From contig JBFXED010000017.1 in the NCBI GenBank assembly GCA_050180485.1, positions 1 to 64,000 on the forward strand: a stretch of 64,000 nucleotides of DNA. Direction: 5' to 3'. Both the position numbers and the translations under genes were made by a program. Below are positions 26,800-35,570 of the stretch, piece by piece. The DNA comes from CADEGL01 sp050180485. Its GTDB lineage: Bacteria; Pseudomonadota; Alphaproteobacteria; CADEGL01. Numbering within the stretch: the stretch's first letter is position 1; the number at the start of each line of letters is the position of its first letter. The notes below the pieces were generated by a model that saw nothing but the letters and a program-made list of their open reading frames with translations, was not told the origin of the DNA and searched no databases.

Positions 26800-28056
26800 T
26801 CAAGGTTTGACGGCTTTCGGATTTTTACCGACATCGAAGGTTGCCGGATCGGCGCTGGTGAATTCATAGAAAACCGGGCGGAACTGGGAGCAATCGCCGT
26901 TCGGCCGGCAGGTGATTTCGCCCGTCAGGCCCTTCATACCCTTGGTCGTGATGATGGCCTGCTGGAGCTTGGAGATCGGGATGTAGGTTGCGTCCTTCTC
27001 CTGCACCGCCACCTTCTCGATCGACTTCGCGGCCAACATGTAGGCGTCGTAGCCATAGGCCGTCCAAGCCGTGGACGGTCCTTCACCGAACTTCTTCTCG
27101 TACTTCTTGAGAAGCGTTTTATAACCATCGCCCTGGGAGTCCGCGTCCAACGGCGGCGAGATGATCGGAAAACCGACGATCGCCTTGCCACCCACGGCGA
27201 CGAAGTTCTTGTCGAGCACGTTGTCTGATCCCATCAGCATCACGTCCTTGAAGCCGTCCACCTGTTTGGCTTGCTGGACGATATGGGCCGTGGCCGCGAT
27301 GTAGGTCGGGAAGAACACCATTTGCGGCTTCGCTGTCGTAAGGCGCGTCAGCATCGGGCGCATATCGACGTCCGTTGGGGCGATGGCTTCGACCGCGACG
27401 ATAGTGCCGCCCAGGCTCTTGAACTTGTTCGCGAACGCCGAAGCCAGGCCTTCGACATAAGCCGTGCCGTCATGAATAGCGGCGGCCTTATCGAACTTCT
27501 TCGTATTTCGCGCCCACTCGGCCAGCGCTTCGCCCTCGAACAAGGCGTTGAAGATGACTCGCGAGAAACCCTCGAAACCCGGACCACGGGTCTTGACGTC
27601 CGTCAGCTTGGGGGAGGCCGCGAGGATAGCGATATTAGGAATACCAGCCTTCCAAAGAATCGGCGCCGCAGGTGTGGTAGCGGGCGAACAACTCGAACCG
27701 AGCGCGATGACGACTTGCTGGTTGGCTGCGATCTTCGTTGCCGCGGTCTGACCGCCCTCGGCGTTGCACGCATCGTCCTCGGCCATGAATTTGACCGGAT
27801 GGCCGAGCAGCTTATCTCCCATGTCCGCTACCGCGATCTGCGCGCCGCGGTAAGGATCGAGGCCCTGGCCAACATCGGGTCCCGATAGAACCTCGTAGAG
27901 GCCGATCACGATCGGCTGCCCTTTCGGGATTTTCACCACGCGGACCGGATCCTCGACCGGCCCGACCTTAACGGCCCAGGCCGCATTCGACCCAAAGGCG
28001 ACGGCGCCCAATAGACTGGCGCCTATCAGCAATGCGCGAGATCTCGACATAGCCAT
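26800..28056 (-). CDS. ABC transporter substrate-binding protein, LivJ-like (copy A)
   Basis: A 418-residue periplasmic binding protein of the branched-chain amino acid type (Peripla_BP_6). A signal peptide ends near AWA at about residue 29. Two lobes follow, with VIALGSSCSPATTPAAPIL near 120 and GTAYVEGLASAF near 200 forming the usual ligand cleft. It is the most diverged of three tandem paralogues. All three share the mature N-terminus VKVGPVEDP and a C-terminal CRPNGDC pair of Cys that may form a disulfide. GGAGGAG precedes the ATG. No permease or ATPase gene lies next to the cluster. Confidence 0.9.
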   Translation of the reverse strand: MAMSRSRALLIGASLLGAVAFGSNAAWAVKVGPVEDPVRVVKIPKGQPIVIGLYEVLSGPDVGQGLDPYRGAQIAVADMGDKLLGHPVKFMAEDDACNAEGGQTAATKIAANQQVVIALGSSCSPATTPAAPILWKAGIPNIAILAASPKLTDVKTRGPGFEGFSRVIFNALFEGEALAEWARNTKKFDKAAAIHDGTAYVEGLASAFANKFKSLGGTIVAVEAIAPTDVDMRPMLTRLTTAKPQMVFFPTYIAATAHIVQQAKQVDGFKDVMLMGSDNVLDKNFVAVGGKAIVGFPIISPPLDADSQGDGYKTLLKKYEKKFGEGPSTAWTAYGYDAYMLAAKSIEKVAVQEKDATYIPISKLQQAIITTKGMKGLTGEITCRPNGDCSQFRPVFYEFTSADPATFDVGKNPKAVKP

Positions 28057-28250
28057 GACGACACTCCTCCAAACCGCGATTGTTTTTCGGAAAACGGCGC
28101 CGGCGGTCTCAGCGACCTATCCCCCGTCCACGCTCCCTTTTTCACGATGTCGAACCCGGCCATCCCCCCCGGCCGGACCTGGCATTATCGGCAGATGGGC
28201 CGAGGATAGGCAATAAGGCCGACCGACGACGGGTAATCTCGCTCACGCAC

Positions 28251-28279
28251 AAAAACGGGGGAGGCTTTCGCCTCCCCCG
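28251..28279 (-). terminator. Terminator of binding-protein copy B
   Basis: Stem CGGGGGAGGC/GCCTCCCCCG with loop TTTC, followed on the minus strand by a U-tract from AAAAA at 28251-28255. Nearly the same hairpin follows copy C. Confidence 0.85.
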
Positions 28280-28304
28280 CGTAGGTTCCAATCCGAAGCG
28301 TGTT

Positions 28305-29564
28305 TTACGGCGTGTAGTTCTTGGGATTCTTGCCGATCTCGAACGTGTTCGGGTCGGCGTTGACGTACTGGTAGAAGACGGCGCGGAACTGGGCGCAGTC
28401 GCCGTTCGGACGGCAGGTGATCGTGCCCGAAATCCCCTTCATATCCTTGGTCGCCAGGATGGTTTCCTGGAGCTTGGAGATCGGGATGTAGACCGTGCCG
28501 TCCTTATCCTTGACCGCGACCTTCTCGATCGACTTGGCCGCCAGCATCAGAGCGTCGTAGCCGTGGGGCGCCCATGCGGTGGTCGGACCTTCGCCGAACT
28601 TCTTCTTGTACTGCTCGACCAGCTTCTTATACGGCGCGCCGTAAGAGTCCGCATCGAGCGGCGGCGAGACAATGGGGAATCCAACGGACGCCTGGCCGGC
28701 CAAGCTGATGAAGTTCTTGTCGGCCACGTTGTCCGAGCCCATCAGCATGATGTCCTTGAAGCCGTCGACTTCCTTGGACTGCTTCACGATATGGGCGGTC
28801 GCCGCGATGAAGGTCGGCAGGAACACCATCTGCGGCTTCGTGGTGACCAGACGGGTCAGCATCGGCCGCATGTCCACGTCCTGGGCGTTGATGGCTTCGA
28901 CCGTCACCACCGTGCCGCCAAGCGCCTTGAACTTGTTGACGAATGCTTCGACCAAGCCCTGGACGTATGGCGTGCCGTCATGCACGGCGGCGACCTTGTC
29001 CAGCTTCTTGGTGTTGCGCGCCCACTCCGCCAACGCCTCGCCTTCGAACAAGGCGTTATAGATCACGCGGGAGAAACCCTCGTACCCCGGGCCGCGCGCC
29101 TTCACGTCGGTCAACTTGGGAGACGCGGCACCCGTGGCGATGTCCGGGATGCCCGCCTTCCACAGGATCGGCGCCGCGGGGATCGTGGCGCTGGAGCAGT
29201 TCGAACCCAGCGCGATCACCACCTGCTGGTTGGCGGCGATCTTGGTGGCAGCCGTCTGGCCGCCCTCGGCGCTACACGCGTCGTCTTCCGCGATCAGGCG
29301 CAAGGGACGATCGAGCAGCTTGCCGCCCAGATCGTCGACCGCGACCTGCGCACCGCGATACGGATCCAAGCCCTGGCCGGCATCGGGACCGGACAAGACC
29401 GTGTAAAGAGCCATGACAACCGGCTGGCCCTTGGCGATTTTCACGACGCGGATCGGATCTTCCACCGGTCCGACCTTGACGGCCCATGCGGCGCCCGATC
29501 CGAGCGCGAGCGCGCCCAGGAAACTGGCCCCCATCAGCAAAGCACGAGACTTGGACAAAGCCAT
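28305..29564 (-). CDS. ABC transporter substrate-binding protein, LivJ-like (copy B)
   Basis: A 419-residue paralogue with a signal peptide (MALSKSRALLMGASFLGALA, cleavage near AWA). It is nearly identical to copy C through most of the mature protein, for example VIALGSNCSSATIPAAPIL and DKVAAVHDGTPYVQGLVEAF. ATG 29564 is chosen because GGAGG lies eight bases upstream; ATG 29570 is only two bases from it. About 250 bases of leader separate it from copy A, and its own terminator suggests independent transcription. Confidence 0.9.
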   Translation of the reverse strand: MALSKSRALLMGASFLGALALGSGAAWAVKVGPVEDPIRVVKIAKGQPVVMALYTVLSGPDAGQGLDPYRGAQVAVDDLGGKLLDRPLRLIAEDDACSAEGGQTAATKIAANQQVVIALGSNCSSATIPAAPILWKAGIPDIATGAASPKLTDVKARGPGYEGFSRVIYNALFEGEALAEWARNTKKLDKVAAVHDGTPYVQGLVEAFVNKFKALGGTVVTVEAINAQDVDMRPMLTRLVTTKPQMVFLPTFIAATAHIVKQSKEVDGFKDIMLMGSDNVADKNFISLAGQASVGFPIVSPPLDADSYGAPYKKLVEQYKKKFGEGPTTAWAPHGYDALMLAAKSIEKVAVKDKDGTVYIPISKLQETILATKDMKGISGTITCRPNGDCAQFRAVFYQYVNADPNTFEIGKNPKNYTP

Positions 29565-29712
29565 TCGCATTACCTCCATTGCCGCATTGATTGTTAGGAA
29601 AGCGGCGGCGGCGGCAACGCCAACGCTTCCTTGTCGTACGTCCTCGGTCGATTAAGGGGATCGACGGCGAAGGGGCCGATTATCGGCGCAGTGTCCCGCC
29701 CCGCGCAAACAA

Positions 29713-29740
29713 AACGGGGGAGGCTTTTGCCTCCCCCGTT
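29713..29740 (-). terminator. Terminator of binding-protein copy C
   Basis: Stem AACGGGGGAGGC/GCCTCCCCCGTT with loop TTTT and A-rich flank that gives a short U-tract on the minus strand. It is a near copy of the hairpin after copy B, so the duplicated unit included the terminator. Confidence 0.85.
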
Positions 29741-29762
29741 CGCGTTACAACGCTTGCGTTTT

Positions 29763-31022
29763 CTATGGATTCACGTTCTTCGGATTCTTGCCGATATCGA
29801 AGGTATTCGGATCGGCATTGACATATTGATAGAAGACTGCCCGGAACTGGGCGCAGTCGCCGTTCGGACGGCAGGTGATCGTGCCCGAGACGCCCTTCAT
29901 GTCCTTGGTCGCCAGGATGGCTTCTTGCAGCTTGGAGATCGGGATGTAGATCGTGCCGTCCTTGTCCTTGACCGCGACCTTCTCGATCGACTTGGCCGCG
30001 AGCATCACGGCGTCGTAGCCGTGCGCCGTCCACGCCGTGGTCGGGCCTTCGCCGAACTTCTTCTTATATTGCTCCAACAGCTTCTTATAAGCGTCACCAT
30101 AGGAATCGGCATCGAGCGGCGGCGAGACGATGGTAAAGCCGACGGAAGATTGGCCCGCCAGGTTGATGAAGTTTTTGTCGAGCACGTTGTCCGAGCCCAT
30201 CATCATGATGTCCTTGAAGCCATCGACTTCTTTGGCCTGCTTCACGATGTGCGCGGTGGCCGCGATGAAGGTGGGGAAGAACACCATCTGCGGCTTCGTC
30301 GTGACCAGGCGGGTCAGCATCGGCCGCATATCGACGTCCTGGGCGTTGATCGCCTCGACCGTCACCACCGTGCCGCCGAGGGACTTGAACTTATTGGTGA
30401 ACGCCTCCACAAGTCCCTGGACGTAGGGCGTGCCGTCATGGACCGCCGCGACTTTGTCCAACTTCTTCGTGTTGCGCGCCCATTCCGCTAGCGCCTCGCC
30501 CTCGAAGGCCGCGTTGTAAATCACGCGGGAGAAGCCTTCATACCCCGGACCGCGCGCCTTCACGTCCGTCAGCTTGGGGGACGCGGCACCCGTGGCGATG
30601 TCGGGGATGCCCGCTTTCCAAAGGATCGGGGCCGCGGGGATTGTGGCACTGGAGCAGTTGGAGCCCAGAGCGATGACCACCTGCTGGTTGGCGGCGATCT
30701 TGGTGGCCGCGGTCTGGCCGCCTTCGGCGCTGCAAGCGTCGTCTTCCGCCGTCAGGCGCAGGGGACGATCAAGCAGCTTGCCTTTCAAATCATCCACCGC
30801 CAGCTGCGCACCGCGGTAGGGATCGAGACCCTGGCCCGCGTCGGGACCGGACAGAACCGTATAGAGAGCCATGACGATCGGTTGACCCTTGGGGACTTTC
30901 ACGACGCGGACCGGATCTTCCACCGGCCCGACCTTGACCGCCCAGGCACTTCCGGACGCCAACGCGAGCGTGCCGGCAACAACCGCGCTCGTAAGCAGCG
31001 CACGACAACTCAACGAACCCAT
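29763..31022 (-). CDS. ABC transporter substrate-binding protein, LivJ-like (copy C)
   Basis: A 419-residue binding protein with signal peptide (MGSLSCRALLTSAVVAGTLA). The mature part matches copy B at most positions. The Cys residues in AEDDACSAEGG, GSNCSSAT and CRPNGDC are shared by both. ATG 31022 has GGAGG five bases upstream; a longer open frame to 31130 lacks a ribosome site. The three copies likely bind related amino acids or amides and feed a transporter encoded elsewhere. Confidence 0.9.
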   Translation of the reverse strand: MGSLSCRALLTSAVVAGTLALASGSAWAVKVGPVEDPVRVVKVPKGQPIVMALYTVLSGPDAGQGLDPYRGAQLAVDDLKGKLLDRPLRLTAEDDACSAEGGQTAATKIAANQQVVIALGSNCSSATIPAAPILWKAGIPDIATGAASPKLTDVKARGPGYEGFSRVIYNAAFEGEALAEWARNTKKLDKVAAVHDGTPYVQGLVEAFTNKFKSLGGTVVTVEAINAQDVDMRPMLTRLVTTKPQMVFFPTFIAATAHIVKQAKEVDGFKDIMMMGSDNVLDKNFINLAGQSSVGFTIVSPPLDADSYGDAYKKLLEQYKKKFGEGPTTAWTAHGYDAVMLAAKSIEKVAVKDKDGTIYIPISKLQEAILATKDMKGVSGTITCRPNGDCAQFRAVFYQYVNADPNTFDIGKNPKNVNP

Positions 31023-31194
31023 GGGAGCCTCCAAAGCTGCATCAAACCGGGAGCGCCGGAAGGCGCCCCGATGAGGTTTCTGTGCTTTCTTGGACTCCGG
31101 CTCGAGTTCCCTCGCCGGAAAAGGACCCACTGCGCGGTGATTATTCCGGAGTAGGCAAACCTGCGCAATCGGGGTGGCAAAAAAGAGGAGCCGG

Positions 31195-32610
31195 TTAAGT
31201 TCCGATTACCGGCCAGTCTAAATCTCCCTTCAGACCGGTCTTTTCCATCAGGCGCCGGGCGGACGCGCGCGCCGCGCCGTAGACCACGCCTTCGTCCAGG
31301 CGGGTGGAATGGCCACCCTTCACGATCACCTGGCCGTCGCAGATGACGGTATCGATGGATTTCGAGCGCGCGACCAGGACCGTTTCGAAGACCGGGTCGG
31401 TACCCGGGCAGGCTTCGGGCAGGTCGTTGCGCCGAATCACGATGTCGGCGCGTTTGCCCGCTTCAAGGGAACCGACGCGGTCCTGCCAACCCATGGCGCG
31501 CGCGCCACCGAGTGTGGCGATCTCCAGGACGCCGCCCGGCGAGATGTAGTCACCCTGGGCGCGGCTCGCGAGATAAGCGAGATAAGGCAGCTCGCCGAAG
31601 CTCCACAACTTGCACACGTCACTGCCGAAACCGAGATTGGTGCCGCGCGCGCGCAGTTCCAGCATGCGCTGCCGCGTCGCGCGCCCCACGCCATAGAACA
31701 GATAGTTGCCCGGATGCCAGATCACGGACATGCCGGATTGCACGACCGCGTCCATCTCGTCGTCGCGCAGGATGTTCATGTGCACGAAGCTGGCGTTCGG
31801 CCCAAGCACGCCGATCTCGGCGAAGTGGACGAGCGCGTGCCTGCCCAGACGCTTGTCGTCGGTCTCGACCGCCTGCGGCAGGAACGATTGGTGCTGGGTG
31901 AAGACGACCTTGTTTTCGTCAGCGCATTTCTTGGCCGCGCGCAGCAGTTCGTCCGAAGCCGAGCCTGAACCGTAGACTGCGACGTGCCCGCCGATCAGGG
32001 CGTTCGGGTCCTTGTTGCGCCGGCACTCCGTGCCCATGAGCTTCAGTGCGCGCTCGAGCGTCGGCGGCGAGCGGTCCAGCGCGGCCATCTGCGTACCGGC
32101 CAGGGAGTCCGAGAGGTATGGATCGGCCAGCGAGCCGCGGATGCCGACCGCTTCGGCCGCCTTGGCGGCGGCGTCGGGTTCGAACACCGTGCCGGGCTCC
32201 ATGAAGCAGGTGTAGCCGTTCTTGGCCATCTCCAAGCATGCGAGCTGGGCCGAGGCATGCTCGTCTTCGTCCGTCAGGGCGTTTGCCCATTCGACATAGA
32301 TCGGCTTGCCGGTCCCGCCGCCGCCGGACGTCCCCACTGCCGGCCGCTTCGGGTCGTCGGAGATCGAGCCGCGCGTCATATGCATGGTCGTGTGGTAGTG
32401 CGCCTCGACAAAGCCGGGGTGCACCACCGCACCGCCCGCGTCGATCACGCGCTTGGCGGCTACCTTGGCCGCCACGTCGCGCTCAGGACCGACCATCAGG
32501 ATATCGCGCCCCAGGATCGCAACCGCGCCCGGCCGCCAGATCGTGCGCTTCGCGTCCATGCTCAGCACGCACGCGTTCTTGATCAGGATGTCGCAAGTCT
32601 TTGGCGCCAT
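31195..32610 (-). CDS. Amidohydrolase (chlorohydrolase/deaminase type)
   Basis: A 471-residue metal-dependent hydrolase. The N-terminal strand block DILIKNACVLSMDAKR and the motif VHPGFVEAHYHTTMH near 70 (HxH metal ligands) are typical, with further His in FTQHQSF near 240 and FVHMN near 275 and the catalytic Asp in LGFGSDVC near 325. Relatives deaminate or dechlorinate N-heterocycles such as guanine, cytosine or triazines. ATG 32610 has AGGAG eleven bases upstream. It is 31 bases downstream of an SDR gene, so the two form an operon. The substrate is unknown. Confidence 0.9.
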   Translation of the reverse strand: MAPKTCDILIKNACVLSMDAKRTIWRPGAVAILGRDILMVGPERDVAAKVAAKRVIDAGGAVVHPGFVEAHYHTTMHMTRGSISDDPKRPAVGTSGGGGTGKPIYVEWANALTDEDEHASAQLACLEMAKNGYTCFMEPGTVFEPDAAAKAAEAVGIRGSLADPYLSDSLAGTQMAALDRSPPTLERALKLMGTECRRNKDPNALIGGHVAVYGSGSASDELLRAAKKCADENKVVFTQHQSFLPQAVETDDKRLGRHALVHFAEIGVLGPNASFVHMNILRDDEMDAVVQSGMSVIWHPGNYLFYGVGRATRQRMLELRARGTNLGFGSDVCKLWSFGELPYLAYLASRAQGDYISPGGVLEIATLGGARAMGWQDRVGSLEAGKRADIVIRRNDLPEACPGTDPVFETVLVARSKSIDTVICDGQVIVKGGHSTRLDEGVVYGAARASARRLMEKTGLKGDLDWPVIGT

Positions 32611-32641
32611 CGCGGTCGCTCTCCTGCCGGTATCGGAACGC

Positions 32642-33409
32642 TTACGCCTTGGCGGTTTGTCCGCCGTCCACGGGTAGCGCCACGCCATTTATGAAGCCGG
32701 CCTGATCGGAGGCCAGGAACGCGACGGCCGCCGCGACATCCTCGGGTGCGCCGAACCGGTTGTACGGGATGACATTCTCGAAATAGCGCATCCGTTCCGG
32801 ATCGGAGAAGGACGTCGACGACATCTCGGTCTTGATGACGCCGGGACAGATCGCGTTCACGCGAATCCCGTGCGGGCCAAACTGCGTCGCCGCCAGCTTG
32901 GTCAGGATCACGACCGCGCCCTTGGAGGCGTAATAGCCGGCGTTCGCCGTGGTCTCGGGATCGGGATAGCGCGCGCCCATCAGGCCGTTGACCGAGGCGA
33001 TGTTGATGATCGAACCGCGCATCTTGGCCTTCATGTGCGGATACACCGCCTGCATACCCAGGAACACGCCGGTGCCGTTGACCTCCATGGTCTTGCGCCA
33101 TGTCTCGAGCGAGGTCTTTTCGACCGACGCGCGGCCGCCCACGCCGGCGTTGTTCACCAGAATGTCGAGCCCGCCATAAGTGTCGAGCGTGGTTTTGACC
33201 ACGCGCGCCCATGATCCCTCGTCGGTCACATCGTGCGGCAGGAATGTGCAGGGGCCGCGTGCGGCCAAGCGCTTCTCGGTTTCCTTGCCCTTCTCCGCGT
33301 TCACATCGGTGATCACGACTTTCGCGCCGTGCGCGATCATCGCCTCGGCATCCGACGCGCCCATGCCCTGCGCGCCACCGGTCACGATGGCGACTTTTCC
33401 TGCCAGCAT
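32642..33409 (-). CDS. Short-chain dehydrogenase/reductase
   Basis: A 255-residue classical SDR. Cofactor motif VTGGAQGMG near 12, NNAG near 88, catalytic Ser in NIASVNGLMG near 140 and the YxxxK motif in YYASKGAV near 163. Asp after the second strand (ITDVNAE) favours NAD. GGGAGGGA precedes ATG 33409. First gene of the pair with the amidohydrolase; a step linked to its product is plausible. Confidence 0.92.
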   Translation of the reverse strand: MLAGKVAIVTGGAQGMGASDAEAMIAHGAKVVITDVNAEKGKETEKRLAARGPCTFLPHDVTDEGSWARVVKTTLDTYGGLDILVNNAGVGGRASVEKTSLETWRKTMEVNGTGVFLGMQAVYPHMKAKMRGSIINIASVNGLMGARYPDPETTANAGYYASKGAVVILTKLAATQFGPHGIRVNAICPGVIKTEMSSTSFSDPERMRYFENVIPYNRFGAPEDVAAAVAFLASDQAGFINGVALPVDGGQTAKA

Positions 33410-33591
33410 TCCGTCCCTCCCAAAGCCTGAAACCGCGGAAACCCAGGCGCAGAGCCTAACGCCGCGCATCGGGACGGTCACGCGCGCCTAGGAATTCTTC
33501 CTTGGGGACAAGCCGAAACTTTCTACTTGCAAATCATTCGCAATCGCATAAACTCCCTCTTCGACGACACAAGCAGGGGAAAGCAGTCCCC

Positions 33592-33744
33592 ATGTTCATC
33601 TGGCGCAATCTCGGCGTCGAACCGTTGGTCAAACTGATGTCGCGTCACGGCGACAAAGATCGGCGGCCCGAGTCCGGCACGGAATTGTCCAGGCCCGAGC
33701 GTCCGCGCGGCGAGGAGAAGCCAGTCCCGGCCGAGCCGCGCTAG
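33592..33744 (+). CDS. Possible small protein, 50 residues
   Basis: An ATG with GGGGAAAG upstream opens a 50-codon frame. The product begins with a short hydrophobic/amphipathic part (MFIWRNLGVEPLVKLMSR) and ends in a charged Pro/Glu/Arg tail. It occupies an otherwise empty stretch of about 500 bases. No family is recognised and it could be chance. Confidence 0.3.
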   Translation: MFIWRNLGVEPLVKLMSRHGDKDRRPESGTELSRPERPRGEEKPVPAEPR

Positions 33745-33800
33745 CCCCGCGCGCGTCCTGCCCACCTCGTGTTCATCGCCACGAGTTGGGTGCGCGGGTT

Positions 33801-33838
33801 CGCCCCCACCCCTCAGGTCCTCCCTAGGGGTGGGGGCG
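33801..33838. terminator. Strong hairpin, possible terminator
   Basis: Thirteen-base arms CGCCCCCACCCCT/AGGGGTGGGGGCG around a 12-base loop. There is no clear U-tract, so it may instead be a repeat-type hairpin. It lies 70 bases ahead of the enolase-superfamily gene. Confidence 0.5.
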
Positions 33839-33908
33839 CTTGGCTTCTCCGGAACCTCACCGTCATAATCCGCCGCCGCGCAATCCGCGTTTCGGGAGAT
33901 ATCCGCAC

Positions 33909-35078
33909 ATGAAGATCGCCAAGGTCGAAGGCTTCCGGCTCTATCCGAAGGCCATCAAGGAAGCGTGGGTCGAGGACGAGTATGTCTGGCCAAGCCATCC
34001 GCCTTCCGTCCTGATGAAGGTCACGGCCGAGGACGGCACCTACGGCATTGGCGAGGCATCGAGCCAGCAATGGTATTTGGGTGAGACCTCGGACCAGATC
34101 CTGGAGCTGGCGCAGATCTATGACGGCGCGCTGCGGCGCGTCGATCCCGGCAACTTCGCCCTCTGCAACCATCTGATGGAAGCGGCCTATGGCGGAGGCA
34201 TGCCGGGCGGCCGTTCGGCGCGCTCGGGCGTGGACATGGCGCTCTACGATCTCGTCGGCAAGAAGCGCGGCCTGCCCGTCCATTCGCTTCTCGGCGGCGC
34301 CTACCGCACCGAATTCGAGATGCTGACGAATCTCTACCACAAGACGCCGGAGGCGATGGCCGAGGCATGCCGCGACTTCGTGAAACGCGGCTTCCGCGGC
34401 CTCAAGATCAAGGTCGGCGACGTGGTGCTGGCCAAGGGTTGGGACCGCCAGAACATGCTGTCCGAACTGGCCAAGCTGGACGCCGCGGTCGAGGCCACAC
34501 CGCGCGATGTCTATATCGATGCCGACGCCAACCAGGGCTGGGAAAGCGCGTCGTGGACGGTGACCGCGTTACGCCGCTATGCCGGCCTCGACAATCTATC
34601 GATTGAGCAGCCCCTGCCCTACGCCGATCTCGACGGCCATGTGCATGTGCGGCGCACCAGTGGCGTGCCGGTGATTCTGGATGAGTCCGTGTGGTCGGCG
34701 AAGCAGATGCTCCAGCTCGCGCGCATGCAGGCCTGCGACCGCATCGTACTGAAGATGAACCGTCTCGGCGGCTTCCACGAATCGATGAAGACCGTGGCCA
34801 TCTGCGAAAGCGCCAATATCGGCGTCTCGGTCGACACCAACCCCTATACGATGATCGGCGACACGGCCTGCTGCCACATGGCGGCCGCCATCCGCACTCC
34901 CTACCCCGTGGATTGCGAAGGGCACGTCTCGTTCCTCGACTGGGGACCGCACAAGTTCGTGACCGGCGGCATCACCATCAAGGGTGGGACGGCCAAGCTG
35001 CCCGATGCGCCGGGCCTGGGCGTCGATATCGACTGGGCCTTGCTGGAAAAGCACACGAAGGAAGGCTACGACCGCTAG
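33909..35078 (+). CDS. Enolase-superfamily dehydratase/epimerase (MLE-type)
   Basis: A 389-residue enzyme with an N-terminal capping domain and a C-terminal barrel. Active-site motifs are KIKVGD near 170 (KxK base), YIDADANQGW near 203 and SIEQPL near 231 for metal, ILDES near 256, and a second Lys in IVLKMNRLGG near 280. Lys on both sides of the barrel is the mark of the muconate-lactonising subgroup, which includes dipeptide epimerases and cis-3-hydroxyproline dehydratase. Proximity to a proline-racemase-family gene makes a hydroxyproline-type role worth considering, but this is inference. A SET-domain gene follows six bases downstream. Confidence 0.9.
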   Translation: MKIAKVEGFRLYPKAIKEAWVEDEYVWPSHPPSVLMKVTAEDGTYGIGEASSQQWYLGETSDQILELAQIYDGALRRVDPGNFALCNHLMEAAYGGGMPGGRSARSGVDMALYDLVGKKRGLPVHSLLGGAYRTEFEMLTNLYHKTPEAMAEACRDFVKRGFRGLKIKVGDVVLAKGWDRQNMLSELAKLDAAVEATPRDVYIDADANQGWESASWTVTALRRYAGLDNLSIEQPLPYADLDGHVHVRRTSGVPVILDESVWSAKQMLQLARMQACDRIVLKMNRLGGFHESMKTVAICESANIGVSVDTNPYTMIGDTACCHMAAAIRTPYPVDCEGHVSFLDWGPHKFVTGGITIKGGTAKLPDAPGLGVDIDWALLEKHTKEGYDR

Positions 35079-35084
35079 GGCCGA

Positions 35085-35570
35085 ATGGGTGAATCAGGCA
35101 GGACAGCGATATATCCGGCGCTCATTCCGCCGGAAAGCGGGCACCCCACGCACGACGTCTTCGAGGTCGGTCTCGATTCCGCGCGCGGCCGTGGGTTGCG
35201 GTCGAAGGCCTCGTTCGTGCGTGGTCAGCGGGTCGCCAAACTATCGGGAGTGCTCGTGTCGACGCCTGGGTTGAACACGATCCAGATCGCGCCGGGCATC
35301 CATCTTTACGACGAATGGTTTTGCCGCTTCATTCTCCACAGTTGCGATCCAAATCTGGAAATCGACCTTCGAACGCTCGAAGCGGTGGCCAAGCGCCCGA
35401 TCGCGCCCGGCGACGCACTCAGCATTGACTACGCTACGACGGAAGACCGCCTCGGCCGACAATTCGCGTGTGCGTGCGGCGCCGCGAACTGCCGGGGTTG
35501 GATCCTTGGCCGCAAGGAAGAGCCGTCGGCGGAAGGGCTTGCCATCCTGGCGCGACGGACGCCGCGCTAA
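35085..35570 (+). CDS. SET-domain protein (putative lysine methyltransferase)
   Basis: A 161-residue single-domain protein. GRGLRSKASFVRGQRVA near 34-50 is the SET-N strand. ILHSCDPNLEID near 84 corresponds to the NHSCxPN motif, APGDALSIDY near 107 to the GEELTxDY motif, and FACACGAANCRGW near 127 to the post-SET CxCxxxxC. All elements needed for S-adenosylmethionine-dependent lysine methylation are recognisable, although the first Asn of the core motif is Leu. It begins six bases after the enolase-superfamily gene. Small SET proteins occur in scattered bacteria; the target is unknown. Confidence 0.82.
   Translation: MGESGRTAIYPALIPPESGHPTHDVFEVGLDSARGRGLRSKASFVRGQRVAKLSGVLVSTPGLNTIQIAPGIHLYDEWFCRFILHSCDPNLEIDLRTLEAVAKRPIAPGDALSIDYATTEDRLGRQFACACGAANCRGWILGRKEEPSAEGLAILARRTPR

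Noticed and set aside
33410..33591. A gap upstream of the small frame at 33592 that might contain a promoter or RNA
   Set aside because: It is somewhat AT-rich but I see no convincing promoter boxes, hairpin or RNA fold.
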